A stretch of 64,000 nucleotides of DNA, from positions 1 to 64,000 of the forward strand of contig JACZJB010000267.1 in assembly GCA_014860805.1 (NCBI GenBank), given 5' to 3'. A program made the position numbers and the translations under genes. Below the pieces are notes generated by a model. That model saw only the letters and a program-made list of their open reading frames with translations. It was not told the origin of the DNA and searched no databases. Positions 1 through 7,985 of the stretch are shown piece by piece. The stretch comes from Anaerolineales bacterium. GTDB lineage: Bacteria; Chloroflexota; Anaerolineae; Anaerolineales; Villigracilaceae. Every line of letters starts with the position of its first letter. Position 1 is the first letter of the stretch.

Positions 1-366
1 CAGTTTAACCTGCAAATCAGCAGCATCGGCTCTTTCCCAAACTCAAAACGGGCGCGTGTACTCTGGGCAGGCATCCACGCCCCGGCAGAACTAAGCTCCC
101 TGCAAAAAAACATTGAGACAGGCATGACCCGTCTGGGCTACGAAAAAGAAGAACGCCCCTTCTCCCCTCACCTAACCCTGGGGCGCGTCCGCCAAAACAT
201 TGACCAGGCAGGTCTGCAAAAAATCCGCACAACAATAGATGCAGTTCAGCTTGGCAATATTGGCTCTGCCAGAGTAGACTCCATTCACTTGTATAATAGT
301 GAATTGCACTCCAACGGCTCCATTTACACAAAACTATTTTCTGCACCATTGAAAAAACCCAACTGA
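1..366 (+). CDS. thpR: RNA 2',3'-cyclic phosphodiesterase (ThpR/LigT family), 3' part
   Basis: The 5' end lies outside the window, so only the last 121 residues are visible. Frame 1 is open from base 1 to the TGA at 364-366. Members of this 2H phosphoesterase family open 2',3'-cyclic phosphate ends of RNA and carry two HxTx motifs. The second one is visible here as HLTLGR at about residues 57-62 of the visible part; the first would lie upstream. The stop codon overlaps the ribosome binding site of rsfS, so the two genes are probably co-transcribed. Family assignment is by motif and overall pattern. Confidence 0.85.
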   Translation, partial: QFNLQISSIGSFPNSKRARVLWAGIHAPAELSSLQKNIETGMTRLGYEKEERPFSPHLTLGRVRQNIDQAGLQKIRTTIDAVQLGNIGSARVDSIHLYNSELHSNGSIYTKLFSAPLKKPN

Positions 367-377
367 GGTGAAATCTG
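365..377 (+). promoter_or_regulatory. Ribosome binding site and CTG start of rsfS
   Basis: GAGGTG (365-370) overlaps the thpR stop codon and precedes CTG (375-377) by 4 nt. It decides the start because no ATG, GTG or TTG lies between the in-frame stop at 369 and the conserved N-terminal coding region. Confidence 0.65.
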
Positions 378-719
378 AACGCACTAGAACTTGCTCGTGA
401 AATTGTTAACTCGCTCGAAGACAAAAAAGGAGAAGATATCGTCCTGATCGACTTGAAAGATATCGTATCATTTACCGACTATTTCGTCATCTGCACCGGC
501 ACCAGTGACCGCATGATCGATGCCCTCGCAAAGTCTGTCATTGAAGATATTCGTTCCAAATACAAGAAAAAAGGCAAACAACAGGGATTCTCCCGTGACG
601 GCTGGGTGATCGTAGACTTTGGCGATATCATCCTTCACCTGTTCTCGCCAGATCAGAGGGATTTCTATCAACTTGAAGAGCTATGGGAAGACGGCAAAGT
701 CCTGCTCAGATTACAGTAA
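375..719 (+). CDS. rsfS: Ribosomal silencing factor RsfS, probable CTG start
   Basis: RsfS binds ribosomal protein uL14 on the 50S subunit and blocks subunit joining when nutrients are scarce. The 114-residue product has the family core DYFVICTGTSDR and the C-terminal GDIILHLFSPDQRDFY. The conserved N-terminal helix (NALELAREIVNSLEDKKGED) is in frame upstream of the first conventional start, TTG at 453. That frame is closed by TGA at 369-371, leaving AAT then CTG at 375 as the only plausible start. GAGGTG at 365-370 sits 4 nt before this CTG. Starting at TTG 453 would delete 26 residues that match the family. Confidence 0.85.
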   Translation: MNALELAREIVNSLEDKKGEDIVLIDLKDIVSFTDYFVICTGTSDRMIDALAKSVIEDIRSKYKKKGKQQGFSRDGWVIVDFGDIILHLFSPDQRDFYQLEELWEDGKVLLRLQ

Positions 720-720
720 A

Positions 721-756
721 AAGAATTCCGCAGACAAAATCTGCGGAATTCTTTTT
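721..756. terminator. Terminator between rsfS and the convergent lipoprotein gene
   Basis: A 14-bp perfect stem (arms 721-734 and 740-753, arm sequence AAGAATTCCGCAGA) has a 5-nt loop. It is followed by T residues on the plus strand and by A/T on the other side, so it can serve both convergent genes. Confidence 0.85.
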
Positions 757-784
757 ACTGCTTAAGTCGTGTAATAATATCAAC

Positions 785-1771
785 TTATTGATTATATTCG
801 TAATGATTGGTCAACGTATAAGTAATGTAATTAACCCAGAGCGGTTGTACTTTATCCCATTCATAATCGTGAGACGAGAAAGTCTGAATCACCATGCGCC
901 CGCCTAAACACACTGCCAGCACGCCATAATCCGACTTGCGATTTTGGTGAAGCCCCCCCACCAGCACCGCATCTCCACCAGAACTCAATTCCAACAGATC
1001 ACCTGCGTCAGTAAACCAGACTGGATATGGATATGAAGGCGCCTGCACAATATTGGGCGTGGAGAGCAGCGGATGGGATTTATCCAGCCAATAGATCGAG
1101 AAATCGAACGGATCATATTGATAGTTTCGCGTCCAGTCACGGAAGAATTTAACACCGCACTTGCTTAATATTGGAGCGATCTTGCCGCTGGCGATCTTAT
1201 CCAGGTGCCAGGCCTCAATGATGACCGCGCCTCCATTGTCAATATGATCGTAGAGCATTTCGAACATTTCCCCGCTAAAGCCGGATCGCACCTCTGACGC
1301 CACGATAATTAAATCCCATGAAGTGGCGGAATTGGCATATTCCTTGAAGGTCCCAAGACCATCACCGGCATTCACGATCCTGCCGCCAGAAAAGCCCATG
1401 GAATTGATAGTGTTGTCAACAATTGGCAGCAAGGATGCATCCCCTGCGACATCCTCATAGATCAGAATATTAGAAGCCTTGATTAGCTGCCTCATATCAA
1501 CTGAAGCTGGCGTGGCAGCGACTTCTTCGCTCGCAGGCAGCGCAGTATAAGTTGGATAGGGTGTATAGGTCGCGGCAATCGGCGGAAGTGTAGGCGCTTC
1601 GCCTCCTGCCGCCATGGTTTCTTGTTGAATTGCCAGACTGGTTTGCTGGACCGCTAATGCAACCTGCGTTTGCTGAATACCCGCATCCCCGCTGTTGGTG
1701 CCTGGAATACTGCAAGCCAGGATAGACAGCACCAGCATTATGATCGAAATACCCCGCCGCGATTTTTTCAT
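785..1771 (-). CDS. Putative lipoprotein, ThuA/GATase-like fold suspected
   Basis: A 328-residue protein with a signal sequence and lipobox (LSILAC, Cys at about 20), then a Gln/Thr/Pro-rich linker to about residue 95 and a globular domain. The domain has alternating strand and helix segments such as SNILIYEDVAG, WDLIIVASEVRSG and GGAVIIEAWHLD, followed by KSHPLL and a C-terminal SSHDYEWD. This pattern resembles proteins that measure or host a GATase-like Rossmann domain outside the cell, but I do not recognise a named family. No neighbour suggests a pathway. Function is unknown; it is probably anchored on the outer face of the membrane. Confidence 0.7.
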   Translation of the reverse strand: MKKSRRGISIIMLVLSILACSIPGTNSGDAGIQQTQVALAVQQTSLAIQQETMAAGGEAPTLPPIAATYTPYPTYTALPASEEVAATPASVDMRQLIKASNILIYEDVAGDASLLPIVDNTINSMGFSGGRIVNAGDGLGTFKEYANSATSWDLIIVASEVRSGFSGEMFEMLYDHIDNGGAVIIEAWHLDKIASGKIAPILSKCGVKFFRDWTRNYQYDPFDFSIYWLDKSHPLLSTPNIVQAPSYPYPVWFTDAGDLLELSSGGDAVLVGGLHQNRKSDYGVLAVCLGGRMVIQTFSSHDYEWDKVQPLWVNYITYTLTNHYEYNQ

Positions 1772-1864
1772 AATATCTCTCCTTACTTAATCAGAAAGGA
1801 ATGATGTGTTCTTGCATAATTATTATATAACCTTTTAAGTGCTTTTTTTCACGATCTTGCCGTC

Positions 1865-1906
1865 AAAAAAATATCCCGTGGACGAAATCTCACGGGATAT
1901 TTTTTC
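1865..1906 (-). terminator. Terminator of ndk
   Basis: Stem arms at 1865-1880 and 1891-1905 (ATATCCCGTG paired with CACGGGATAT, extended by A/T pairs). A run of T follows on the minus strand just downstream of the ndk stop. Confidence 0.85.
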
Positions 1907-1924
1907 AATACAGAAAGTACAAGC

Positions 1925-2389
1925 CTATTTTTCGAACACCCAGGCGTCCACAGCGCGCTTCCAATCCACAAGTTCTTCCTTCTTGAACCAGAGGGAAACT
2001 TCCCGCTCGCCTGTCTCAGGCTTATCCGAGGCGTGGATAAGATTACGGCCAACTTCAAGAGCAAAATCATGGCGGATGGTACCAGGGGCAGATTCAACCG
2101 GTTTCGTCGATCCGACGGTTTGGCGTACGGCTGCCACAGCATTGGGACCCTCCCAGACCATTGCCATCACAGGCGCAGATGTAATATACGAGATCAAGCC
2201 ATCATAAAAGGGCTTGCCTTTGTGCTCGGCATAATGCGTCTCGGCCAAATTCTGGCTGACTTGAATAAATTTCGCGCCAACAAGGCGCAGTCCACGGCGC
2301 TCAAAACGGGCAATCACCTCGCCGATCAAACCGCGCTGCACGCCATCAGGTTTTACAAGTACGAGCGTTCTTTCCACAAATTCCTCCAA
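1925..2389 (-). CDS. ndk: Nucleoside diphosphate kinase
   Basis: Transfers the gamma phosphate of ATP to NDPs through a phosphohistidine, keeping NTP and dNTP pools balanced. The 154-residue length is slightly above the usual 135-150. It shows the N-terminal strand [10 protein letters not shown] and the active-site segment NLIHASD, with the catalytic His at about 119 followed by [10 protein letters not shown]. The N-terminus MEEFVERT is a few residues longer than typical, so the start may be slightly early. It is flanked by terminators on both sides and so is probably monocistronic. Confidence 0.97.
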   Translation of the reverse strand: MEEFVERTLVLVKPDGVQRGLIGEVIARFERRGLRLVGAKFIQVSQNLAETHYAEHKGKPFYDGLISYITSAPVMAMVWEGPNAVAAVRQTVGSTKPVESAPGTIRHDFALEVGRNLIHASDKPETGEREVSLWFKKEELVDWKRAVDAWVFEK

Positions 2390-2403
2390 AAACTAAATAG
2401 ATT

Positions 2404-2429
2404 AACAGAGCGGGTTGCCCCGCTCTGTT
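2404..2429 (-). terminator. Hairpin after the TPR/PDWL gene
   Basis: Arms AACAGAGCGGG (2404-2414) and CCCGCTCTGTT (2419-2429), 11 bp with a 4-nt loop, directly after the stop codon at 2431-2433. The T tract on the minus strand is weak. Confidence 0.65.
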
Positions 2430-2430
2430 G

Positions 2431-5400
2431 TTAACGAATTAACTCTTCAGCCTTGTTATAAGACTCAAGCGCTTCTTTCAAGCGGTTCGCGCGCATGTAG
2501 GCATCGCCCAACGTCTGCCAGATGCCAACTTCCACGGGATAGCGATAAATTGACTCCGTCAGATCACGGATGGTCTCCTCAAGATGCTTGCCCTTCTTGA
2601 TGAGCTTTCCATAATGATCCAGCGCAGCAGGGATATCGCCTCGGTCCAACTCACCTTTGGCCTGCATCAACACATTGACATTGGTCGGCCCCTCAGCTTT
2701 GGGTGAGCGGACGGCTTTGGCAGGTTTCTTCTTTTCAACACGAGGTTGTTCACTCGGTTCAGGAGAAGGCGGATTTTTCATGATCGGCTGCGACTTCACC
2801 TGTGACGATGGCGCGGCAACTGGCGGCTGCATAGGCTGCGGAATATCGGGCTTGGATTCCAAGGGATGCCAGTCTGAAGGTGAAGTAGGCTTGGGCTGCT
2901 GCGGAACTTCAGTTTCATATTGTTCACGATGCAGCCAGGGCGGGGCATCCTCCCCCTCTTGCTCAAACCCGGCAGTTTCATCATCATCCACGCCCTTCAA
3001 CCAATCAGGGAGGTCTGCTGTCAAAGAAACAGGAGCCTGCTCCTCGGTCGGGATGGAAGCGGATGCTGGTTCAACTGATTCTTTCCATTCGTCATCTTCA
3101 GATTCGGTTTTGGATTCCACATCGCTCAACCAGTCAGGCAAATCTGATTTTTCAGGTTTAGATTCAACTGGTTTCTCGGGCTGGCTCGGGAAGGGAGGTC
3201 GTGCTGAAGCGCGAATAATTTCAGGGTCAATATCAAGACCAGGCTCGTTATCCAATCCACTGAGCCAATCAGAAAGATCCTGGTTGGACAGGTTCTGGCT
3301 GACATAAGCGCCGCTTTCGGCGGTTTCCGCTTGATCGATCCCGCTCAACCAGTTCGGAAGATCGGAAGTAGGCGATTCGTTCTTCTGCTCGGAAAGCTCG
3401 AATTTATTACCAGTGTCTGATGATACTTGAGCATCGTTCAGCCACTCGGGGATATCGCCACGCTCAAGGGGCTGTTCTTCTGATTTTTCCTTGCCGTCCA
3501 GATCGCGAAGCCACATGCCAGTTTCATCAACTGCAGGTGTGGAAGCGGAAGCATTCTCAAATTCGGCAAAGAATTGCTCCCCAACGTTTTGAGCACCTTC
3601 GCTCCAATCTTGTTTTTCAGCTGATTGTGTGTCTGCCTCACCAATGGATTGGGCTTGCTGCACCCACTCGGGCGGTGTCTCGCTGCGTTTGTTCGGATCT
3701 GTGACAAGTTCTTCGGGTTTGGCGCCATGTTTGGCCGCCAGAGATTCAAGCCAGGCGACCGCATCATCCTGCTCTTGTGCAGAAGCACCCAGATCTTCCA
3801 CTTTGGGCTGTTGTGCTGCAGGCTGTTGATTGATCGTTTGCGCCTGCGCCACCCACTCAGGCGGAGTTTCACTGCGCTTGTTCGGGTCTGTGACAAGTTC
3901 TTCAGGTTTGGCGCCATGCTTGGCCGCCAGAGATTCGAGCCAGGCCACCGCGTCATCCTGCTCCTGGGCTGTTGAACCAAGGCTTTCTACAGAAGGAGCA
4001 GGCTCACTTTTGGGTTCAGCCGCTTGCAGCCAATCGGGCAGGTCCGCAGGCTTGGCGTCATCAGTTTGTTCGCTTGCGTTGGTCAGCCAGTCTGGAACGT
4101 CAGCGGGTTCGGCGGGCTTTTCGGTTTCGCCAAGTCCACTGAGCCAGTCGGGTACATCATCATTGGATGGAGCAGCTTCTGCCTGGGCAGCTGAAGCTGA
4201 TGCAGCGGCAGCTGCTGTTGCGCCGCCAAGCCCACTCAGCCAGTCCGGAACATCCTCAGAGGGGGCGGCATCTGTTTCAAAAGATTCGGAAGTTTGGGCT
4301 TTATCCAGTCCGCTCAACCAATCGGGCGTCTCAGCGGCGTCAAAATCATCAGAAGAGGGCTGAGGGATTGCGTTAGAGCTTTCGGCTGCTGGAACCTGAC
4401 CTTTAAGCCAGTCTGGCAGGTCGGCAGGGACAAGTGATTCACCTGCGGGTTCTTCATCAAAAATGGAGCTGGGTTGTTCGGGTGAATTGGATTCTCCCCA
4501 CCCTGCAGCCCGCAGAAAGTCCGGGATTTGGTCATTTGCTTCGGAGGTTGAATCAGCTGCGGGCGCGGTTTGCGGCGCTTCGTTTGAAAATCCGCCTCGC
4601 AACCAGTCTGGTTGGTCATCAAATGAAGATGCACCAAGTGACGGCACCGCGGATGAACCAGATCCAATGCCAAGCGATGAGCTCCATTCCTGCCCCACTG
4701 GAACTTCTTCGCCCGAATATTCGAGTCTTTCCAAATTGACAGAGGCATCGGAAACTTCGCTCGTATGAAAAACCGAACTAGTTACAAAATTGGCGTATGG
4801 TTCCAGCTCGCCAACGTGCATGCGATAAACCTGCGTGCTTTCTGTAGCGCCGGCTGTGGCAGGCAATAATTCAACCATGATGCGGTTGGCATCAAAGCAG
4901 TATGGGTAACGTTTTAATAATTGATTGCAAATATCGGAGGCGTCTGATTTTTGCCCACTCTTGAAGTAGGAATATGCCAGCAAAACCTGCATGTCGGCGC
5001 GCTGCGGATCCTCCGCCAGCACAGCACGAATCTCAGCAATGGCTTGCGGATACAACTCACCCTGGACATACATGTGCGCGAGCGCACCGCGGGTCATGCG
5101 AATTTTGGGCGGCTCCATGCCATCGCGCCTGCCGTACAGTCGCTGCAGTTCACCCTGAATGGCTGCATTGGAAGGCTGCGCTTCGAAAGCGCGCTCCATG
5201 TGCCAGATGGCATCATCCAATTTATTTTCTTCGTCGTTGATAATGCTCAAACCGACATGAGAGACAAAATCACCCGGGACAGCCATAAGCACGCGCCCAA
5301 AAACATCCACTGCTTCGTTGTACCGTTTTGCCTCAAGATATGCCTTGCCAAGCATACGATATGTTTCAAGGTGTTTCGGGAAGGTTTTCAGGATGTGTCG

Positions 5401-5487
5401 ACAATGGGCAATAGCCTCATCAATATGTCCCTGCTCGACGAGGCGTTCAATTTCACGACTGTATATTCTCAAAGAGACTTTTGCCAT
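2431..5487 (-). CDS. TPR protein with a long disordered PDWL-repeat region
   Basis: A 1018-residue protein with no signal peptide, so cytoplasmic. Residues 1 to about 225 are TPR helices (for example ETYRMLGKAYLEAKRYNEAV). Residues about 255-930 are acidic, Ser/Pro/Glu-rich and low in complexity, punctuated by at least twelve xxWL motifs such as VPDWLSGL, LPDWLKG and IPEWLND. The last 60 residues are TPR again, ending GDAYMRANRLKEALESYNKAEELIR. A 63-residue block holding DDAVAWLESLAAKHG and PPEWV occurs twice. I infer a scaffold that offers many short Trp-Leu docking peptides between two TPR caps. Partner and process are unknown. Confidence 0.85.
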   Translation of the reverse strand: MAKVSLRIYSREIERLVEQGHIDEAIAHCRHILKTFPKHLETYRMLGKAYLEAKRYNEAVDVFGRVLMAVPGDFVSHVGLSIINDEENKLDDAIWHMERAFEAQPSNAAIQGELQRLYGRRDGMEPPKIRMTRGALAHMYVQGELYPQAIAEIRAVLAEDPQRADMQVLLAYSYFKSGQKSDASDICNQLLKRYPYCFDANRIMVELLPATAGATESTQVYRMHVGELEPYANFVTSSVFHTSEVSDASVNLERLEYSGEEVPVGQEWSSSLGIGSGSSAVPSLGASSFDDQPDWLRGGFSNEAPQTAPAADSTSEANDQIPDFLRAAGWGESNSPEQPSSIFDEEPAGESLVPADLPDWLKGQVPAAESSNAIPQPSSDDFDAAETPDWLSGLDKAQTSESFETDAAPSEDVPDWLSGLGGATAAAAASASAAQAEAAPSNDDVPDWLSGLGETEKPAEPADVPDWLTNASEQTDDAKPADLPDWLQAAEPKSEPAPSVESLGSTAQEQDDAVAWLESLAAKHGAKPEELVTDPNKRSETPPEWVAQAQTINQQPAAQQPKVEDLGASAQEQDDAVAWLESLAAKHGAKPEELVTDPNKRSETPPEWVQQAQSIGEADTQSAEKQDWSEGAQNVGEQFFAEFENASASTPAVDETGMWLRDLDGKEKSEEQPLERGDIPEWLNDAQVSSDTGNKFELSEQKNESPTSDLPNWLSGIDQAETAESGAYVSQNLSNQDLSDWLSGLDNEPGLDIDPEIIRASARPPFPSQPEKPVESKPEKSDLPDWLSDVESKTESEDDEWKESVEPASASIPTEEQAPVSLTADLPDWLKGVDDDETAGFEQEGEDAPPWLHREQYETEVPQQPKPTSPSDWHPLESKPDIPQPMQPPVAAPSSQVKSQPIMKNPPSPEPSEQPRVEKKKPAKAVRSPKAEGPTNVNVLMQAKGELDRGDIPAALDHYGKLIKKGKHLEETIRDLTESIYRYPVEVGIWQTLGDAYMRANRLKEALESYNKAEELIR
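3661..3966 (-). repeat. 189-bp tandem duplication inside the PDWL gene
   Basis: The segments from about 3661 to 3777 and 3850 to 3966 are near-identical at the DNA level and lie 189 bp (63 codons) apart. They encode the same DDAVAWLESLAAKHG...PPEWV block twice. Differences are mostly third-position changes, so the duplication is not brand new and the protein sequence has been kept. Confidence 0.9.
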
Positions 5488-5568
5488 TACCGTATCCTAT
5501 GGTTATAAAGTGCTGTCTGACAGCAAGTATGCCTGATTCTTAAAAAAATCGCAAGACTATACGCTATT

Positions 5569-6864
5569 TTACTCGTAAAACAGTGGTAATGGCGGCACAG
5601 ATTCATCACTGAACTGATGCGCCGAGAGAACAGCTTTACGCGCTTCCGCCAGCTTTCCTTCATCATTGGCATGGACTTCAAACAGCGGCTCGCCTTCCTG
5701 GACATGATCACCCACTTTTTTGTGGACGATAAACCCTACAGCGTGATCGATGGAATCTGTTTTCTTCGCCCGGCCAGCTCCCAGCGCGACGGAGGCTTCG
5801 CCTACGATTCTCGCATGGACCTGTGAAATGAATCCGCTGCGAGGGGCATTTACCACTTCCACATATTTTGCCCGCTCGAATTTGGAAACATCATCCACAT
5901 AGGAAACATCGCCGCCTTGAGCTTGCACCAGCACGCGCAAAGTCTCCAATGCACTGCCATTCGCAACAGATTTTTCCGCCATGGCACGGCCCTCATCAAG
6001 GTCTTTTGCGCGCTTGCCAGCCACCAGCACATGCGCAGCAACGTGGTAACAATGTTCCCGGTAATCTGCAGGGCTTCCACCGCGCAGCATATCGATCGCC
6101 TCGATCATTTCAAGGGCATTTCCCACCGCCCCACCCAAGGGTTGATTCATATCCGAAAGCAGGGCAACTGTTTTGCGTCCCGCGAGACGGCCAATATCCA
6201 CCATTAATTCAGCGAGTTCACGGGCTTCATCCAAGGTCTGCATGAAAGCGCCAAGACCGGTTTTGACATCCAACACGATGGCATTCGCGCCGCCCGCGAT
6301 CTTCTTGCACATAATGGATGAAGCGATCAACGGCATGGAGGGCACTGTCCCAGTAACGTCCCGCAGGGCGTACATTTTTCCATCCGCAGGCGCAAGGTCC
6401 ATGGATTGACCCGTGAGCACAATCCCTTTTTCTTTTAATTGTTTTTTGAATTCATCGGTGGTCAAATCTACGCGATAACCGGGAATGGATTCGAGCTTAT
6501 CAAGGGTGCCGCCGCTGAAACCGAGTCCACGGCCAGACATTTTTCCAACGGGCAATCCGCATGCTGCAACTATTGGCATCACAGAGATACTGGTCTTATC
6601 CCCCACGCCGCCAGAAGAATGTTTATCTACTACAATATCCACAACCTTCGAAAGATCGAGCACTTGCCCTGAGCGAGCCATGGCAAGAGTAAGGTCGGCG
6701 GTTTCAAAGGATGTCATGCCATTCAAGAGAACAGCCATGGCAAAAGCTGAAGCCTGATAATCTGGAATATCCCCTTTGGTAAAGCCTTCGATAAAGAAAT
6801 CAATTTCCTGTGAGGTTAATTGCTGTTTATCGCGTTTTTTGATGATGATATCTACCGCGCGCAT
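5569..6864 (-). CDS. pdp: Pyrimidine-nucleoside (thymidine) phosphorylase
   Basis: Cleaves uridine, thymidine or deoxyuridine with phosphate to the free base and (deoxy)ribose-1-phosphate in nucleoside salvage. The 431-residue length is typical. The phosphate-binding signature KHSSGGVGDKTS lies at residues 81-92, followed by SGRGLGFSGGTLDKLE and SSIMCKKIAGG. The C-terminal domain contains the expected AVGFIVHKKVGDHV barrel-sandwich segment. Sequence alone does not separate deoA from the broader pdp, and pdp is the usual call in Gram-positive-like lineages. About 80 bp separate it from the TPR gene downstream. Confidence 0.95.
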   Translation of the reverse strand: MRAVDIIIKKRDKQQLTSQEIDFFIEGFTKGDIPDYQASAFAMAVLLNGMTSFETADLTLAMARSGQVLDLSKVVDIVVDKHSSGGVGDKTSISVMPIVAACGLPVGKMSGRGLGFSGGTLDKLESIPGYRVDLTTDEFKKQLKEKGIVLTGQSMDLAPADGKMYALRDVTGTVPSMPLIASSIMCKKIAGGANAIVLDVKTGLGAFMQTLDEARELAELMVDIGRLAGRKTVALLSDMNQPLGGAVGNALEMIEAIDMLRGGSPADYREHCYHVAAHVLVAGKRAKDLDEGRAMAEKSVANGSALETLRVLVQAQGGDVSYVDDVSKFERAKYVEVVNAPRSGFISQVHARIVGEASVALGAGRAKKTDSIDHAVGFIVHKKVGDHVQEGEPLFEVHANDEGKLAEARKAVLSAHQFSDESVPPLPLFYE

Positions 6865-6923
6865 ACTTTCTCCTTGTGAAATCTTGCGCGGATATTTTAA
6901 CGCATTTTGTCAGACGAAACACA

Positions 6924-6948
6924 TATGGGCGAGGATACCTCGCCCATA
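6924..6948 (-). terminator. Hairpin after the S51-like gene
   Basis: Arms TATGGGCGAGG (6924-6934) and CCTCGCCCATA (6938-6948), an 11-bp stem with a 3-nt loop, immediately after the stop codon. The downstream T content is modest. Confidence 0.6.
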
Positions 6949-6949
6949 C

Positions 6950-7984
6950 TTAAGATTTCACCAATTGCTGTCCGTCTTTTGTATCTTTCACTGTCCAACC
7001 CAGCGCCGCGATTTCATCCCGCAAACGGTCTGACTCGGCGAAGTTCTTATCCGCGCGGACTTGTTTGCGCTGTTCCAAAAGAGACATCACTTCATCTGGC
7101 GGCGCTTCATTATCAGGTTTGGCCGCATCGAGAACCATTTGCCACACTTCAGGGCGGATTCCTTTGTGGATGGGGTCGGGCGCAACACAAGAACCGAGTT
7201 CACTTAATGAAAAACTTGCGCCTGATGCATACATCTCTGCGCTGTCACTTTTCAGCACCGAGACAGAACTGACACCGTGCACATCACAAACTCCTTTTTC
7301 GCAGTCCATGACAATGCCGGAGTGCTCATCCAGCCCGACGATAATATTCTCTGAGGGCGTCATTCTGCGCCATTGCTCAAAACGCTCCATGCCCATGAAG
7401 CAGCGGCTGGTATCCAAATCCACGCCGCCTTCGGCATTATTCCAATGCGGGATGAATGAAAGGTGCATTCCAAAATCATCGAAGAGATTCAATCCATCTT
7501 TCACGTGGACATCCTCCCCCACTTTGTAGATCTCATAAACAGGCAGCACCCACTTCCCCACTGAGATGGTCGCCGCGGAAGCAAAGACCAACGTTGCGCC
7601 GAGTCTATGCCGCGCGCGGATAATGTCCCATGCAAGGGTGCCTAGCAATTGGCGCACGACATAGCTGGGACTGCCGGGCCCCATGAAAATCAGGTTGGCC
7701 TGCAATAAAGGTTTCAGGATCTCAAGATTATCGGGGCTGAACTCTGTCCCTTGTTTACGGGCAGGGATAAGATCAATAACGGGCTTGTAGTTCTGTAAAC
7801 GGGTCTTGAGAAATTCTCCCACACGGCCTGCAACCAGCGAGGCATTTAATTCGAAGCCGGCTGGCGTTTCCATTATGGCGATCCGCAACTGGTCAGGGAT
7901 GAGGCGGGCAAGGGATTCAAAAATACGCCCCCCCGCAAGGGACGTCTCTCCTGAGCCTAAAAAGGCAATTCGTCCGAGGGTCAT
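6950..7984 (-). CDS. S51/cyanophycinase-like peptidase fused to a CysRS-like C-terminal tail
   Basis: 344 residues. Residues 1 to about 265 follow the peptidase S51/cyanophycinase-like (GATase1-like) pattern. There is an N-terminal FLGSGET, a nucleophile-elbow position at FASAATISVG (Ser about 136) where the family has a GTSAGA-like motif, and IIVGLDEHSGIVMD near the end of the domain. Residues about 298-344 (EQRKQVRADKNFAESDRLR, then a GW-VKDTKDG ending) look like the extreme C-terminus of cysteinyl-tRNA synthetase. The gene begins one base after the peroxiredoxin stop, so it is co-transcribed with it. Substrate is unknown; the tail may bind RNA or simply be a structural helix pair. Confidence 0.75.
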   Translation of the reverse strand: MTLGRIAFLGSGETSLAGGRIFESLARLIPDQLRIAIMETPAGFELNASLVAGRVGEFLKTRLQNYKPVIDLIPARKQGTEFSPDNLEILKPLLQANLIFMGPGSPSYVVRQLLGTLAWDIIRARHRLGATLVFASAATISVGKWVLPVYEIYKVGEDVHVKDGLNLFDDFGMHLSFIPHWNNAEGGVDLDTSRCFMGMERFEQWRRMTPSENIIVGLDEHSGIVMDCEKGVCDVHGVSSVSVLKSDSAEMYASGASFSLSELGSCVAPDPIHKGIRPEVWQMVLDAAKPDNEAPPDEVMSLLEQRKQVRADKNFAESDRLRDEIAALGWTVKDTKDGQQLVKS

Positions 7985-7985
7985 G

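Noticed and set aside
2657-3307. Long open frames on the plus strand opposite the TPR/PDWL gene (also 3830-4363 and 4951-5508)
   Set aside because: They mirror the biased codon use of the repetitive minus-strand gene, have no ribosome binding sites and give Ser/Cys/Gly-rich nonsense proteins.
3661-3966. CRISPR or satellite-like array
   Set aside because: Only two copies, in frame, within a protein-coding gene.
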